Counted from the stretch's first letter, positions 17,498 to 26,124 are shown. The stretch is 64,000 nucleotides of DNA from Sphingomonadales bacterium (GCA_019455285.1 JACFMS010000019.1:1-64000); one strand, 5' to 3'. The notes: generated by a model from the sequence alone, not told the origin. Numbers and translations are program-made.

Positions 17498-18232
17498 GTG
17501 TCACAAAGAGTAATGAAACTCAAAAACAAGGCTGACACTTTGCACGCGAACCGAACGGTAACCGACGACATTACCGGTAAATTGGCATCTATGGCGCGCT
17601 CCGGCATCAAACTGCGGACACGCGCTACCTTGGTGCACGCCGGCGATCGTCCGTCTGATCTTTATCTATTGAAATCAGGCTGGCTGTTTCGCTATCAGCT
17701 GCTGGCTGATGGCCGCCGCCAGATCTTTTGCTTTTTCACGCCCGGCGAGTTGGTGGCGCCCACGCTTATTTTTTCGCCGATCTGCCACTATTCCATCGGC
17801 GCGCTGACCACGGCTGAAGTGTTGCCCATCGACCGCGCAAAGCTCTTAGACGCCATGGCGCGCGACGCAAACTTCCGGGATATGATGTATGCGCAGCTTA
17901 CGGTGCGCAGTCGATTTACGGATGAGCGGATGATCGAGCTTGGCCGCCTGACCGCCTTGGAGCGGATGTGCGTCCTCATCGCGCGGCTTGCCGCCAAGGT
18001 CATGGCGCCGAGCGATGACCGCTTCGAGGTGCCGCTCACCCGCGAACTGGTGTCCGATGCTTTGGGATTAACGCCAGTGCATGTGTCGCGGACGCTGAAA
18101 GTTCTGGAGCAGGAAGGGGCGGTGCGGTGGCGGCGGACGGTTCTCGAAATCGTCGATTTGCAAAAAATCTACGCTAACGTGCCGAGGAATTTCGCCGTTC
18201 ACGGCGGCGATCAACCGACGGCGCTGATCTGA
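17498..18232 (+). CDS. Crp/Fnr-family transcriptional regulator
   Basis: The frame gives 244 residues from a GTG at 17498; an ATG at 17513 is an equally plausible start, since neither has a strong ribosome-binding site. The N-terminal cyclic-nucleotide-binding-type beta-barrel includes LVHAGDRPSDLYLLKSGWLF and FFTPGELV (about 40-90), followed by a dimer helix and a C-terminal winged helix-turn-helix (LTRELVSDALGLTPVHVSRT, about 183-202). There is no N-terminal Fnr Cys cluster, so direct iron-sulphur oxygen sensing is unlikely; the effector is unknown. It lies upstream of the cobalamin operon, but the riboswitch alone can explain that operon's control. Confidence 0.85.
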   Translation: MSQRVMKLKNKADTLHANRTVTDDITGKLASMARSGIKLRTRATLVHAGDRPSDLYLLKSGWLFRYQLLADGRRQIFCFFTPGELVAPTLIFSPICHYSIGALTTAEVLPIDRAKLLDAMARDANFRDMMYAQLTVRSRFTDERMIELGRLTALERMCVLIARLAAKVMAPSDDRFEVPLTRELVSDALGLTPVHVSRTLKVLEQEGAVRWRRTVLEIVDLQKIYANVPRNFAVHGGDQPTALI

Positions 18233-18285
18233 AGGCGTTCTTCACGCCCGTCTTGCCCTTCCTCTAATCTCGCGCTATAACCCGC

Positions 18286-18470
18286 CCCAGATGGTGCCCC
18301 TGTTACGGGGGGTAAAAGGGAATGCGGTGCGGGGATATCCCCAATGCCGCAGCTGTACCCGCAACTGTCAGCGGCGAGTTCTCGATCTAAATAGCCACTG
18401 AGATTCTTCATCTCGGGAAGGCGGATCGGCAGAACAGCGACCCGCAAGCCAGGAAACCTGCCATCGCGTC
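18286..18470 (+). ncRNA. Cobalamin (B12) riboswitch
   Basis: Conserved blocks appear in order: GGTGCC (18293), AAAAGGGAA, CGGTGC, AATGCCGCAGCTGTACCC with GCAACTGT (the B12 box region), GCCACTG, GGGAAGGC, and GACCCGCAAGCCAGGAAACC followed by GCC. This is a full class I aptamer. Bound cobalamin normally lowers expression of the downstream genes, here btuB and the transporter. The expression platform would lie in 18470-18633, which has GC-rich stems and no T-run before the btuB start, suggesting translational control (inference). The 400-bp gap contains no other gene. Confidence 0.95.
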
Positions 18471-18633
18471 GTCCTTCCCGGGACCGGGCTTTGTCCGTGG
18501 GAGCGGCCTTCCGTCATGGGCGACACCTCAAACCGGGGGTCGGGCCATGGCGTCTTTTAAGATAGCACCAATAGCGCATTCGGCGGACGTACTGCCGATC
18601 CCCTATGTCAACATGCTCAACGGGGGAACTTAT

Positions 18634-20469
18634 ATGCGCCCATTCGCACTTTTTCTGCTTTCCACTACCGTCTTGTCCATGGCCTCCAGCGCCGCCCTTG
18701 CCGACGCGGCGGAGGAGGTGGTGGTCACCGCCACCCGCACGCCGCTGTCCATAGCTCAGGTCGGCAGCAGCATTTCGCTGATCGACGCCGCGGAGATCGA
18801 GCGCCGGCAGATCGCCTTTATCGCCGATGCCCTGGCGACGCTGCCCGGCGTTACCGTCAACCGCAACGGGCCGTTCGGCGGCGTCGCCTCGGTGCGTCTG
18901 CGCGGCATGCGCAGCGAACAGACGCTGGTGCTGATCGACGGCATCGTGGTCAATGATCCGTCCTCGCCGTCGGCGGGCTTCAACTTCGCCACCCTCGATC
19001 CCAACGATGTCGAGCGCATCGAGGTCTTGCGCGGCGCGCAAAGCACGCTTTACGGCTCGGACGCCATCGGCGGTGTGGTCAACATCATCACCAAGCGCGG
19101 ACAGGACAAGTTCGGCCTGCGTGGCTTTGCCGAGGGCGGCGCTTATGAAACCTTGCGCGGCGGCTTGACCGTTCGCGGCCGCGCTGACGCCATCGATTAC
19201 CATTTCTCCGCCAGCGGCATCACTTCGAACGGCAATTCCAAGGCGGACGTTCACGACGGCAATACCGAAAAAGACGGCTATGATGATGTGACGGTATCCG
19301 GCAATGTCGGAGTGGAGCTGGCCGACAATCTGCGCCTGGAAGGACTCTTGCGCTATACCGACAGCACCACCGAGTACGACAGCTTCGGTTTCATCACCGG
19401 GGTGACCGACGGCGATGAGGAGAGCACCGCAAAAGAATTGGTGGCGCAAGGCCGGGCCATCTTGAAGCTGTTCGATGATCGTTTGGAGAACATCGTCAGC
19501 GTCGGCTACAGCGACATCGATCGCGATTACTTCACCGACGGCATCCATAATTTCGGCGCGGTGGGCAAGCGTCAAGCGCTGGAGTACCAGGGCAATCTGC
19601 GCGTCATTGACGAGGTCTTGCTCACCCTTGGCGCCAAAAGCGAGGAGGTGCGGCTGCGGACCGATTTCGAGCGCGCCGATATCACCACCAACAGCGTATA
19701 CGCGCAGCTTCAGGTAAGACCGATGGACGCGCTGAACTTGGTCGGCGGCGTGCGCGTCGATGACCATGAAACCTTCGGCTCGACCACCACGGCGCGTTTT
19801 GCCGCGGCCTATAACATTGCCGCAGTCGGTACTACTTTACGCGCCAGCTGGGGCGAAGGCTTCAAGGCGCCGACGCCATTCCAGTTGACCTTCTTCTGCT
19901 GCGGCGCGCCGGGGCCCAATGCCGATCTGGAGCCGGAAGAAACCAACGGCTGGGATGCCGGGATCGAGCAGTCGTTTTTGAACGACAAGGCGAGCGTCAG
20001 CGTGACCTATTTTTATCAGAAGACGCATAACCTCATCGATTTCGTCTTTCCCGACGGCTACGTCAACATCGCCCGCACCCGCTCCAAGGGTGTCGAGGCG
20101 ACGCTCAAGGCGGCGCTCGGCGAGCATGTGACGGTGGACGGCAGCTTCACTCATACCTTGGCGATCGACCGCGCCACCGATTTGCGTCTGGTCGGCATTC
20201 CCAAGAATGCCGCCAGCCTCAGCGTCACGGTGCGACCGATGGAACCTTTCAGCATTGCCGTCGATGGCCGCTATGTAAGCCGGAAACCCGATAGCTGGGG
20301 TACGGTGGATGATTGGCTGCGCGTCGACTTGCGCGCTGGCTACAAGGTCACGGACAAGATCGAAGTCTATGGCCGCATCGAAAACCTGTTTGACGTGCAT
20401 TACCAGGAAGTCTTCGGTTTCGGTACGCCGGGAATTTCCGCCTATGGGGGCGTGCGTGCGACGTTCTGA
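18634..20469 (+). CDS. btuB: TonB-dependent receptor, vitamin B12 type
   Basis: The protein is 611 residues from the ATG at 18634, with GGGGGAAC upstream and a signal peptide of about 24 residues (cleavage after ALA); a frame opening at 18547 lies in the riboswitch leader. The TonB box is close to EEVVVTATRTP. The plug domain (about 40-160) includes VRLRGMRSEQTLVLIDGIVVND and RIEVLRGAQSTLYGSDAIGGVVNIIT. The 22-strand barrel ends in the expected aromatic residue (RATF). It imports cobalamin through the outer membrane using energy from TonB-ExbBD. The assignment rests on the riboswitch and the following BtuFCD genes. Confidence 0.92.
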   Translation: MRPFALFLLSTTVLSMASSAALADAAEEVVVTATRTPLSIAQVGSSISLIDAAEIERRQIAFIADALATLPGVTVNRNGPFGGVASVRLRGMRSEQTLVLIDGIVVNDPSSPSAGFNFATLDPNDVERIEVLRGAQSTLYGSDAIGGVVNIITKRGQDKFGLRGFAEGGAYETLRGGLTVRGRADAIDYHFSASGITSNGNSKADVHDGNTEKDGYDDVTVSGNVGVELADNLRLEGLLRYTDSTTEYDSFGFITGVTDGDEESTAKELVAQGRAILKLFDDRLENIVSVGYSDIDRDYFTDGIHNFGAVGKRQALEYQGNLRVIDEVLLTLGAKSEEVRLRTDFERADITTNSVYAQLQVRPMDALNLVGGVRVDDHETFGSTTTARFAAAYNIAAVGTTLRASWGEGFKAPTPFQLTFFCCGAPGPNADLEPEETNGWDAGIEQSFLNDKASVSVTYFYQKTHNLIDFVFPDGYVNIARTRSKGVEATLKAALGEHVTVDGSFTHTLAIDRATDLRLVGIPKNAASLSVTVRPMEPFSIAVDGRYVSRKPDSWGTVDDWLRVDLRAGYKVTDKIEVYGRIENLFDVHYQEVFGFGTPGISAYGGVRATF

Positions 20470-20494
20470 AAATTTTTCGGATGGGTTGAAAGAA

Positions 20495-20590
20495 CCCCCT
20501 CACCCTAACCCTCTCCCCCTGCAAGGGGGAGAGGGATGCGAAGGCTTGGCGAAGTCGAAGACTGAGCTTAGCCGGAGCTGGGTGAGGGGG
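20495..20590. repeat. Dispersed palindromic repeat, CCCTCACCC / CTCTCCCC family
   Basis: CCCCCTCACCC at one end and GGGTGAGGGGG at the other enclose an inner CTCTCCCCCT-gcaa-GGGGGAGAG hairpin. A related copy is at 44241-44333. It separates btuB from btuF and reaches into the btuF start region. Confidence 0.75.
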
Positions 20591-21436
20591 TGCTTGATCG
20601 CGCTTTTTCTCGCCTCGCCGGCGGTTGCCGCGCCGCAGCGCATTGTCTCCCTCGACTACTGCGCCGATCAGTATGTGCTGGCGCTGGCTGACAAGGAGCA
20701 GATCGCGGCGGTGAGCCGTGATGCCGACAGTTCACGCTCCAATTTGCCGGATGCCGCCGTCGGCCTTCGCCGCACCAGTGAAAATGTCGAAGAAATTTTG
20801 CTCTTAAAGCCGGATCTGGTGGTGCGCGCGTGGGGCGGCGGGCTGGCCATCGAACCTGCTCTGGCGCGGTTCCATATACCGGTGGCGACCTTGGGTTTTG
20901 TCGAGAGCATTGCCGATGTGCGACGCAGCGTGCGCGATATCGGCGGCGTGGTCGGACATCCCGATCGCGCTGCCGCCATCGTCGCCGACATGGATCGCCG
21001 CTTGTCGGATGTGGCCAAGCGGGTGGCGCTACTGCCGCCGGCGCGCCGTCCGGTGGCGGTCTATGTGACGCCGGGCGGCGTGACCACCGGCGGCGGTACG
21101 TTGGTCGATGACGTATTCGCCGCCGCCGGGCTGCGCAACCAAATCGCCGAACGCGGACAACAAGGCTGGGTACGGCTTGATTTGGAAGGCATGGTGATGA
21201 TGCCGCCGGAAGCGGTGGTGGCGAGCTTTTATGATTTGCGCTACATCGCCACCGACACTTGGCGCATGGGCCGACATAAGGCGCTCATGAATCTGTTGGC
21301 GGCGCGGCCCACGGTCTATGTGCCGACTCGCAAGCTTGCCTGCTCCACCTGGTATTTTGTCGATGCGGTAGAGACCATTTTCAAGGCCCTGGTGGCGCCG
21401 CGCCTGATGACCGCCGAAGGCAGGCAAACGCCATGA
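20582..21436 (+). CDS. btuF: Cobalamin ABC transporter, periplasmic binding protein
   Basis: The protein is about 284 residues. The start is uncertain: GTG at 20582 (GGAG four bases upstream) gives a signal peptide VRGCLIALFLASPAVAA; a TTG at 20594 is an alternative. The frame is open far upstream, but that part overlaps btuB and the repeat, whose translation PHPNPLPLQGGEG is typical repeat read-through, not protein. The mature part has the helical-backbone binding-protein features QRIVSLDYCADQYVLALAD and EEILLLKPDLVV. It delivers cobalamin to BtuCD. The stop overlaps btuC by four bases. The small N-terminal region is built from a dispersed repeat, which is unusual. Confidence 0.85.
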   Translation: MRGCLIALFLASPAVAAPQRIVSLDYCADQYVLALADKEQIAAVSRDADSSRSNLPDAAVGLRRTSENVEEILLLKPDLVVRAWGGGLAIEPALARFHIPVATLGFVESIADVRRSVRDIGGVVGHPDRAAAIVADMDRRLSDVAKRVALLPPARRPVAVYVTPGGVTTGGGTLVDDVFAAAGLRNQIAERGQQGWVRLDLEGMVMMPPEAVVASFYDLRYIATDTWRMGRHKALMNLLAARPTVYVPTRKLACSTWYFVDAVETIFKALVAPRLMTAEGRQTP

Positions 21437-22422
21437 TGGATGTCCGCCTCCTCAGCGCGCTGGGCGCGATTCTACTGGCGCTGATGGCAGGGTCGATGGT
21501 GGTCGGTTCGGCCACCGTGCCAATGGATGCGGTGCTGGCTTTCTTGACAGGGCAGGCGGAGCCGGCGGTGCGGGTGGTGCTGCTCGATATTCGCCTGCCG
21601 CGCGTGCTCCTGGCCGCTGTGGTCGGCGGCGCGTTGTCCATGGCCGGGGCGGCGCTGCAAGGTCTGATGCGCAATCCCTTGGCCGACCCCGGCATCATCG
21701 GCATCACCGCCAGCGCTTCCCTTGGCGCGGTGCTGTCGCTCTATCTGGGGCTTGCCACGGCGTTTTCCCTGGCGCTGCCGCTCTGCGCCATCGCCATGGC
21801 GCTCTTTGCCACGCTCTGTATGACGCTGATTGCCGGCCGCGACGCCTCGGTGTTGACCTTGGTGCTGGCGGGCGTCGCCATTTCCAGCTTCGCCAGCGCG
21901 CTGACGTCGCTGGTGATCAATCTGTCGCCCAATCCCTTCGCCCTGGGCGAAATCGTGCTGTGGTTGTTGGGCTCGCTGACCAACCGCAGCGTCAGCGATT
22001 TGTTATTGGCCGCTCCGTTCGTCATCGCTGGCGGCGGGCTGCTGTTGCTCACTGGCCGGCAGCTTGACGCCTTGACGCTGGGCGAGGAGACGGCCGCCAC
22101 CCTGGGCGTGGATCTAAAAAGGCTGCGTTATCTCGTGGTGTTCGGCGCGGCGCTGGCGGTGGGCGCCAGCGTGGCGGTCGCGGGCTCCGTCAGTTTCGTC
22201 GGCCTGATCGTGCCCCATGTGCTGCGTCCTTTCGTCGGCCATGCGCCGTCGCGGCTCTTGTTGCCCAGCGCGCTCGGCGGCGCCATCCTCATCGTCTTTG
22301 CCGATCTGGTGGTGCGGCTGACGCCGACCATTCAGGAATTGAAGCTCGGCGTCATCACCGCGCTCCTGGGCGCGCCGTTTTTTCTCCATCTGTTGTGGAC
22401 GACGCGAAAGGCCATGCGATGA
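21433..22422 (+). CDS. btuC: Cobalamin ABC transporter permease, FecCD family
   Basis: The protein is 329 residues, a BtuC/FecCD-type permease with about ten membrane helices. Family segments include DIRLPRVLLAAVVGGALSMAGAALQ (about 51-75), NPLADPGIIGITASASLGA and GSVSFVGLIVPHVLRP (about 254-269). It forms the inner-membrane channel with BtuD. The start overlaps the btuF stop (ATGA) and its stop overlaps the btuD start, so the three subunits are translationally coupled. Confidence 0.92.
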   Translation: MMDVRLLSALGAILLALMAGSMVVGSATVPMDAVLAFLTGQAEPAVRVVLLDIRLPRVLLAAVVGGALSMAGAALQGLMRNPLADPGIIGITASASLGAVLSLYLGLATAFSLALPLCAIAMALFATLCMTLIAGRDASVLTLVLAGVAISSFASALTSLVINLSPNPFALGEIVLWLLGSLTNRSVSDLLLAAPFVIAGGGLLLLTGRQLDALTLGEETAATLGVDLKRLRYLVVFGAALAVGASVAVAGSVSFVGLIVPHVLRPFVGHAPSRLLLPSALGGAILIVFADLVVRLTPTIQELKLGVITALLGAPFFLHLLWTTRKAMR

Positions 22423-23192
22423 CGACGGTGATGGCGCGGCAACTGGCGGTGGTTGCCGGTAAGAGCGAAATCTTGAGCGATGGCAATCTGACGGCTCGGG
22501 CGGGTAGGGTGGTCGGCCTCATCGGTCCCAACGGCGCCGGCAAGACGACGCTATTGCGCGCCATTCTCGGCCTGGCGCCAGTGGCGCGCGGCGTGGTGAC
22601 GGTGGATGGCGTCGATATGTCCGCCGCGCCGGCCCATCGCCGCGCCCGCACGTTGGCCTACCTGCCGCAAGGCGGCGTCATTCACTGGCCGATCACCGTG
22701 GAGCGCTTGGTGCTCTTGGGCCGTCTGCCGCATCTGGAGCCCTGGGCATCGCCGGGTGAGGAGGATCGCCGGGCAGTTGAGGCGGCGCTGGCGGCGGCCG
22801 ATGTGAGATCTCTTTGCGTGCGGTTGGCGACCACCCTTTCGGGCGGCGAGCGCACTCGCGTGCTGTTGGCCCGCGCGCTGGCTACCGAAGCGCCGGTGCT
22901 GTTGGCCGATGAGCCGGTGGCGGCGCTCGATCCTTATCACCAGCTTACCATCATGGCTTTGTTCCGCCGTCTGGCGGCGGCCGGCCGGGCGGTGGTGGTG
23001 GTGCTGCACGATCTGGGGTTGGCGGCGCGCTATTGTGATGACCTGGTGCTGATCGCCAAGGGAAAAACCGCGGCCTGTGGCACGCCGACGGAGGTGTTGA
23101 CGCCGCAGGTGCTGACAGAGGTCTACGGTGTGCGACCCTTGAGCGATCTGGCGCGCATGGGCCTGGAGCTTGCGCCGCCCCCCATGAATTAG
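22419..23192 (+). CDS. btuD: Cobalamin ABC transporter ATPase
   Basis: The protein is 257 residues from the ATG at 22419, which overlaps the btuC stop. Walker A is GPNGAGKTT (about 38-46), the ABC signature is LSGGERTRVLLARAL, Walker B is VLLADEPVAALD (about 165-176) and the switch His is in VVLHDLG. Length and order match FecE/BtuD-type importer ATPases. It is the last gene of the riboswitch-controlled operon; the next gene begins about 65 bases later with its own ribosome-binding site. Confidence 0.92.
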   Translation: MTTVMARQLAVVAGKSEILSDGNLTARAGRVVGLIGPNGAGKTTLLRAILGLAPVARGVVTVDGVDMSAAPAHRRARTLAYLPQGGVIHWPITVERLVLLGRLPHLEPWASPGEEDRRAVEAALAAADVRSLCVRLATTLSGGERTRVLLARALATEAPVLLADEPVAALDPYHQLTIMALFRRLAAAGRAVVVVLHDLGLAARYCDDLVLIAKGKTAACGTPTEVLTPQVLTEVYGVRPLSDLARMGLELAPPPMN

Positions 23193-23257
23193 GGGGTTTG
23201 ACAATCAGCCGCCAACCGCCCTAAGTGGAATTTAGGAAGGTTTCAGGGGAGAGGCTG

Positions 23258-25162
23258 GTGTCGCACGATTTCGACCGCTTGTATGAAAAGTCCAGAATCG
23301 ACTCGACCGCCTTTTGGACCGAGGCGGCGTCGCATATCAAGTGGCTGAAACCTTTTGCGTCCGTGCTTGACGACAGCCGCGCGCCGTTCGTGCGCTGGTT
23401 TTCCGAGGCGCTGTGCAATACGTCCGAAAATTGTCTCGATCGTCACGTGGCGGCCGGCCATGGCGACCGCCTGGCGCTGATCTATGACAGCCCGGTCACC
23501 GGCGTGGTGGCCAAACTGACGTACGGCGAACTTCTCGACCGGGTGAGCCGATTTGCTGGCGCGCTGAAGAAGCTGGGCGTGGGCAAGGGCGATCGCGTTA
23601 TTATCTATATGCCGATGGTGCCCGAGGCGGTGATCGGCATGCTCGCCTGCGCCCGGCTGGGCGCCATCCATTCGGTGGTGTTCGGCGGCTTTGCCGCCCA
23701 CGAACTGGCGAGCCGCATCGATGACGCCAAGCCGAAGCTTATCCTGTCGGCGAGCTGCGGCATCGAGCCGACGCGGATCGTCGCCTATAAACCGCTTCTC
23801 GACAAGGCGCTGGAGCTGGCCCGGCACCAGATCGACCATGCTGTGATTCTGGAGCGGCCGCAGTCGCCGGTGGCGTTGGTCGCGCCGCGCGATCTTGATT
23901 GGCGGGCGGTGGAAGCGATGGGTGAACTGACCGCGCCGACGCCGGTCTTATCCACCGATCCCCTTTATGTGCTTTACACCTCCGGCACCACCGGCCAGCC
24001 CAAGGGCATCGTGCGCGACAACGGCGGCCACATGGTGGCGCTCGCCTGGAGCATGCGGAACGTCTATGGCGTTTCGCCCGGCGACGTGTTCTGGGCCGCC
24101 TCCGACATCGGCTGGGTGGTCGGCCATTCCTATATCGTCTATGGCCCGCTTCTCAACGGCAACACCACCATTCTGTTCGAGGGCAAGCCGGTGGGCACGC
24201 CGGACGCCGCCGCCTATTGGCGTTTGATCAACCGCCATCAGGTCAAGGTGATGTTCACCGCGCCCACCGCCATCCGCGCCATCAAGCAGCAAGACCCCGA
24301 CTGCGCGCTGTTGCCGGACCATGATATCTCCAGCCTGGCGGCGCTCTATATCGCCGGCGAGCGGGCCGACCCCGATACCGTGCATTGGGCCAACCGGCAT
24401 CTTGGGGTGCCGGTGGTGGATCACTGGTGGCAGACCGAAACCGGCTGGCCGATCACCGGCAACTGCCTGGGGCTTGGGCTCTATCCGATCAAGGTGGGCT
24501 CGCCCGGCCGCGCCGTGCCTGGCTATCAGGTCGAGGTGGTGGACGAGGCGGCGCGACCGCTGCCCGCCGGCGCCCAAGGCTCGATCGTGGTCAAGCTGCC
24601 GCTGCCGCCGGGCTGCCTGCCGACGCTGTGGGGCAACGATCAGGCGTTCGTTGATAAATACCTCACGGAGTTTCCCGGCTATTACAAGACCGGCGACGCC
24701 GGCTACCTCGATGACGAGGGCTACCTTTATGTCATGAGCCGTACCGACGATGTGATCAACGTCGCCGGCCATCGCCTGTCCACCGGCGCGCTGGAGGAAG
24801 TGCTCGCCGGCCATCCGGCGGTGGCGGAATGTGCGGTCTTTGGCGCCAATGATGAGTTGAAAGGTCAGGTGCCGGTGGGGCTGGTGGTGCTCAAGGCGGG
24901 GGTGACGGCAAACCCCGGCGAGGTGGAGCGCCAGCTCATCGACCGGGTGCGGGACGACATCGGCCCGGTGGCCGCCTTCCGCAAGGTCGCCATCGTCAAG
25001 CGCCTGCCCAAGACCCGTTCGGGCAAGATCCTGCGCGGCACGTTGCAGAAGATGGCCAATGGTGACAGTTACAGCATCCCGCCGACCATCGATGACCCGG
25101 CGGTCTTGAGCGAACTAGCCGGCGCTCTGGCTACCCTTGGCTTCGTGCCTGCTCAGGCGTGA
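23258..25162 (+). CDS. prpE: Propionyl-CoA synthetase (acyl-CoA synthetase, PrpE/ACSS3 type)
   Basis: The protein is 634 residues from a GTG at 23258 with AGGGGAGAGG upstream (an earlier in-frame GTG at 23225 lacks one). It activates propionate, or a similar short acid, with ATP and CoA. Adenylate-forming motifs: YTSGTTGQPKGI (about 242-253), DHWWQTETGWP, YYKTGDAGY and the C-terminal catalytic Lys in PKTRSGKILRGTL (about 589-601). The N-terminus YEKSRIDSTAFWTEAASHIKW is typical of PrpE relatives. Its place next to cobalamin import fits propionyl-CoA breakdown through B12-dependent methylmalonyl-CoA mutase, but that mutase is not in the window. Acetate or butyrate as substrate cannot be excluded. 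Confidence 0.88.
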   Translation: MSHDFDRLYEKSRIDSTAFWTEAASHIKWLKPFASVLDDSRAPFVRWFSEALCNTSENCLDRHVAAGHGDRLALIYDSPVTGVVAKLTYGELLDRVSRFAGALKKLGVGKGDRVIIYMPMVPEAVIGMLACARLGAIHSVVFGGFAAHELASRIDDAKPKLILSASCGIEPTRIVAYKPLLDKALELARHQIDHAVILERPQSPVALVAPRDLDWRAVEAMGELTAPTPVLSTDPLYVLYTSGTTGQPKGIVRDNGGHMVALAWSMRNVYGVSPGDVFWAASDIGWVVGHSYIVYGPLLNGNTTILFEGKPVGTPDAAAYWRLINRHQVKVMFTAPTAIRAIKQQDPDCALLPDHDISSLAALYIAGERADPDTVHWANRHLGVPVVDHWWQTETGWPITGNCLGLGLYPIKVGSPGRAVPGYQVEVVDEAARPLPAGAQGSIVVKLPLPPGCLPTLWGNDQAFVDKYLTEFPGYYKTGDAGYLDDEGYLYVMSRTDDVINVAGHRLSTGALEEVLAGHPAVAECAVFGANDELKGQVPVGLVVLKAGVTANPGEVERQLIDRVRDDIGPVAAFRKVAIVKRLPKTRSGKILRGTLQKMANGDSYSIPPTIDDPAVLSELAGALATLGFVPAQA

Positions 25163-25257
25163 CGATTATTAACGTCTATATGAAAATTTTAACGATCGGT
25201 TTACCTCCTACCCGTACTATGGGCAATCGAGGGGAAAGGGACGAACGTCATTCGCTC

Positions 25258-25345
25258 CCTCCTTGTTTAAGAGCAAACCGCCGGCAACGGTGGGACGCAA
25301 AGCCTCCGGTCCAGGCATCTGGATAGCGGGGCTGCCAAGAGGAGA
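25258..25345 (+). ncRNA. Cyclic di-GMP-I riboswitch (GEMM)
   Basis: The diagnostic core is present: GCAAACC (25273-25279), a hairpin CCGCCG-GCAA-CGGTGG with a GNRA tetraloop, GGGACGCAAAGCCTCCGG (25292-25309), and the second hairpin GGCA..TAGCGGGGC..TGCC with the tetraloop-receptor-like segment (25314-25335). The outer stem could pair CTCC/TTG (25256-25265) with CAAG/GGAG (25336-25344); the 3' arm contains the Shine-Dalgarno GGAG of the next gene. Ligand binding would then hide it and switch translation off (inference from pairing). It lies 8-95 bases before the 61-residue protein gene. Confidence 0.93.
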
Positions 25346-25352
25346 GACAGAC

Positions 25353-25538
25353 ATGGTTCAGCAAACCACCTGGCCAAGCGAGGCCGAACCGGTATCGGGC
25401 GGCAGCAGCAAGCACTCCCGCGAACTGGCGCAACAGTTGGTGCGTCATCTGGGTATCGAGGGCGCAACCCGCACCTGCATCGAGAATCACTGGCAAGGCG
25501 TCCTGGACGTGGTCCGCGCCCTGTCGCCCCGCACGTAG
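25353..25538 (+). CDS. Unrecognised 61-residue protein controlled by a c-di-GMP riboswitch
   Basis: The protein starts at an ATG at 25353 with GGAGAG eight bases upstream; the open frame to 25263 runs through the riboswitch and is not coding. I do not recognise the family. It has a polar N-terminal third (QQTTWPSEAEPVSGGSSK) and a probable amphipathic helix pair (HSRELAQQLVRHLGIEGA and NHWQGVLDVVRAL), one Cys, no signal peptide and no membrane helix, so likely a small cytoplasmic protein. The riboswitch ties it to c-di-GMP-dependent lifestyle change. Twelve bases separate its stop from the convergent DUF6491-like gene. Confidence 0.8.
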   Translation: MVQQTTWPSEAEPVSGGSSKHSRELAQQLVRHLGIEGATRTCIENHWQGVLDVVRALSPRT

Positions 25539-25550
25539 CCGCCGCCGGCT

Positions 25551-25943
25551 TTACTCAGCGGGCTTGGCGTCGTCCTGCTTTTTCTGCTTTTCAACCGGCA
25601 GGTCTTCCACCGTGGCGATCGGGCAATGGGCGCCGTTGCGGCTGACGATGGTGTCGAAGCGGGCGCACAGCCGGTTGTTATGAACCCGGTAGCTGAAGCT
25701 TTCATAGAACTTCAGGGAGGGGCAGCCAAACGCCAACGTCATCTTTTTGACATGACCGCCGGTCATATAGAAAAGGATGGTGTTATCGTCGACCACTTCC
25801 GTCCGCCGCACCTGGGAAAGATTAATACAGTCATTGCCCAGGTTAGGTTTTTCGGCCTTCTCCTCGGCCATTGCCGGCGCGGCCGGAGCCAGCGCCGCTC
25901 CGACCGTCAGGGCCACAACAAGACGCAAAAGGACGCGGTTCAT
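25551..25943 (-). CDS. Secreted DUF6491-like protein
   Basis: The protein is 130 residues from the ATG at 25943 (GAAGGTG upstream). It has a signal peptide of about 26 residues ending PAMA, then a compact domain with four Cys (NDCINL, FGCPSL, RLCARF, AHCPIA) that may form two disulphides, and a Lys/Asp-rich tail. The order CINL..VVDDNTILFYM..GCPSLKF..LCARFDTI..CPI matches my recollection of DUF6491 proteins, whose function is unknown. It would be periplasmic. It is convergent with the riboswitch-controlled small gene and divergent from the TipF-like gene. Confidence 0.7.
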   Translation of the reverse strand: MNRVLLRLVVALTVGAALAPAAPAMAEEKAEKPNLGNDCINLSQVRRTEVVDDNTILFYMTGGHVKKMTLAFGCPSLKFYESFSYRVHNNRLCARFDTIVSRNGAHCPIATVEDLPVEKQKKQDDAKPAE

Positions 25944-26124
25944 TACACCTTCAAACAACCATTAGACCTAATGACATCATGCTCTAGTTTCACAACGAGG
26001 CATGAGCGCGCCCCCTTGGTAGCTTTCATCCTATCCCACCGCAACTGAACTGATGATGAATTTCCTGGGGGGGGACGCCATCGTCCCTCCGTCAGAATGA
26101 TTCCCTATCCGTCAATCATGCTCT

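Noticed and set aside
18514-19767. Minus-strand frame of 417 codons
   Set aside because: Antisense to btuB; no domain features and high Ala/Gly/Asp from complementary codons.
20309-20581. N-terminal extension of BtuF
   Set aside because: Covers the end of btuB in another frame and the repeat; no signal peptide would be N-terminal.
23948-24814. Minus-strand frame of 288 codons
   Set aside because: Antisense to the propionyl-CoA synthetase; shadow of its codon bias.
25263-25352. N-terminal extension of the 61-residue protein
   Set aside because: It would be encoded by the riboswitch aptamer; the internal ATG has a good ribosome-binding site.
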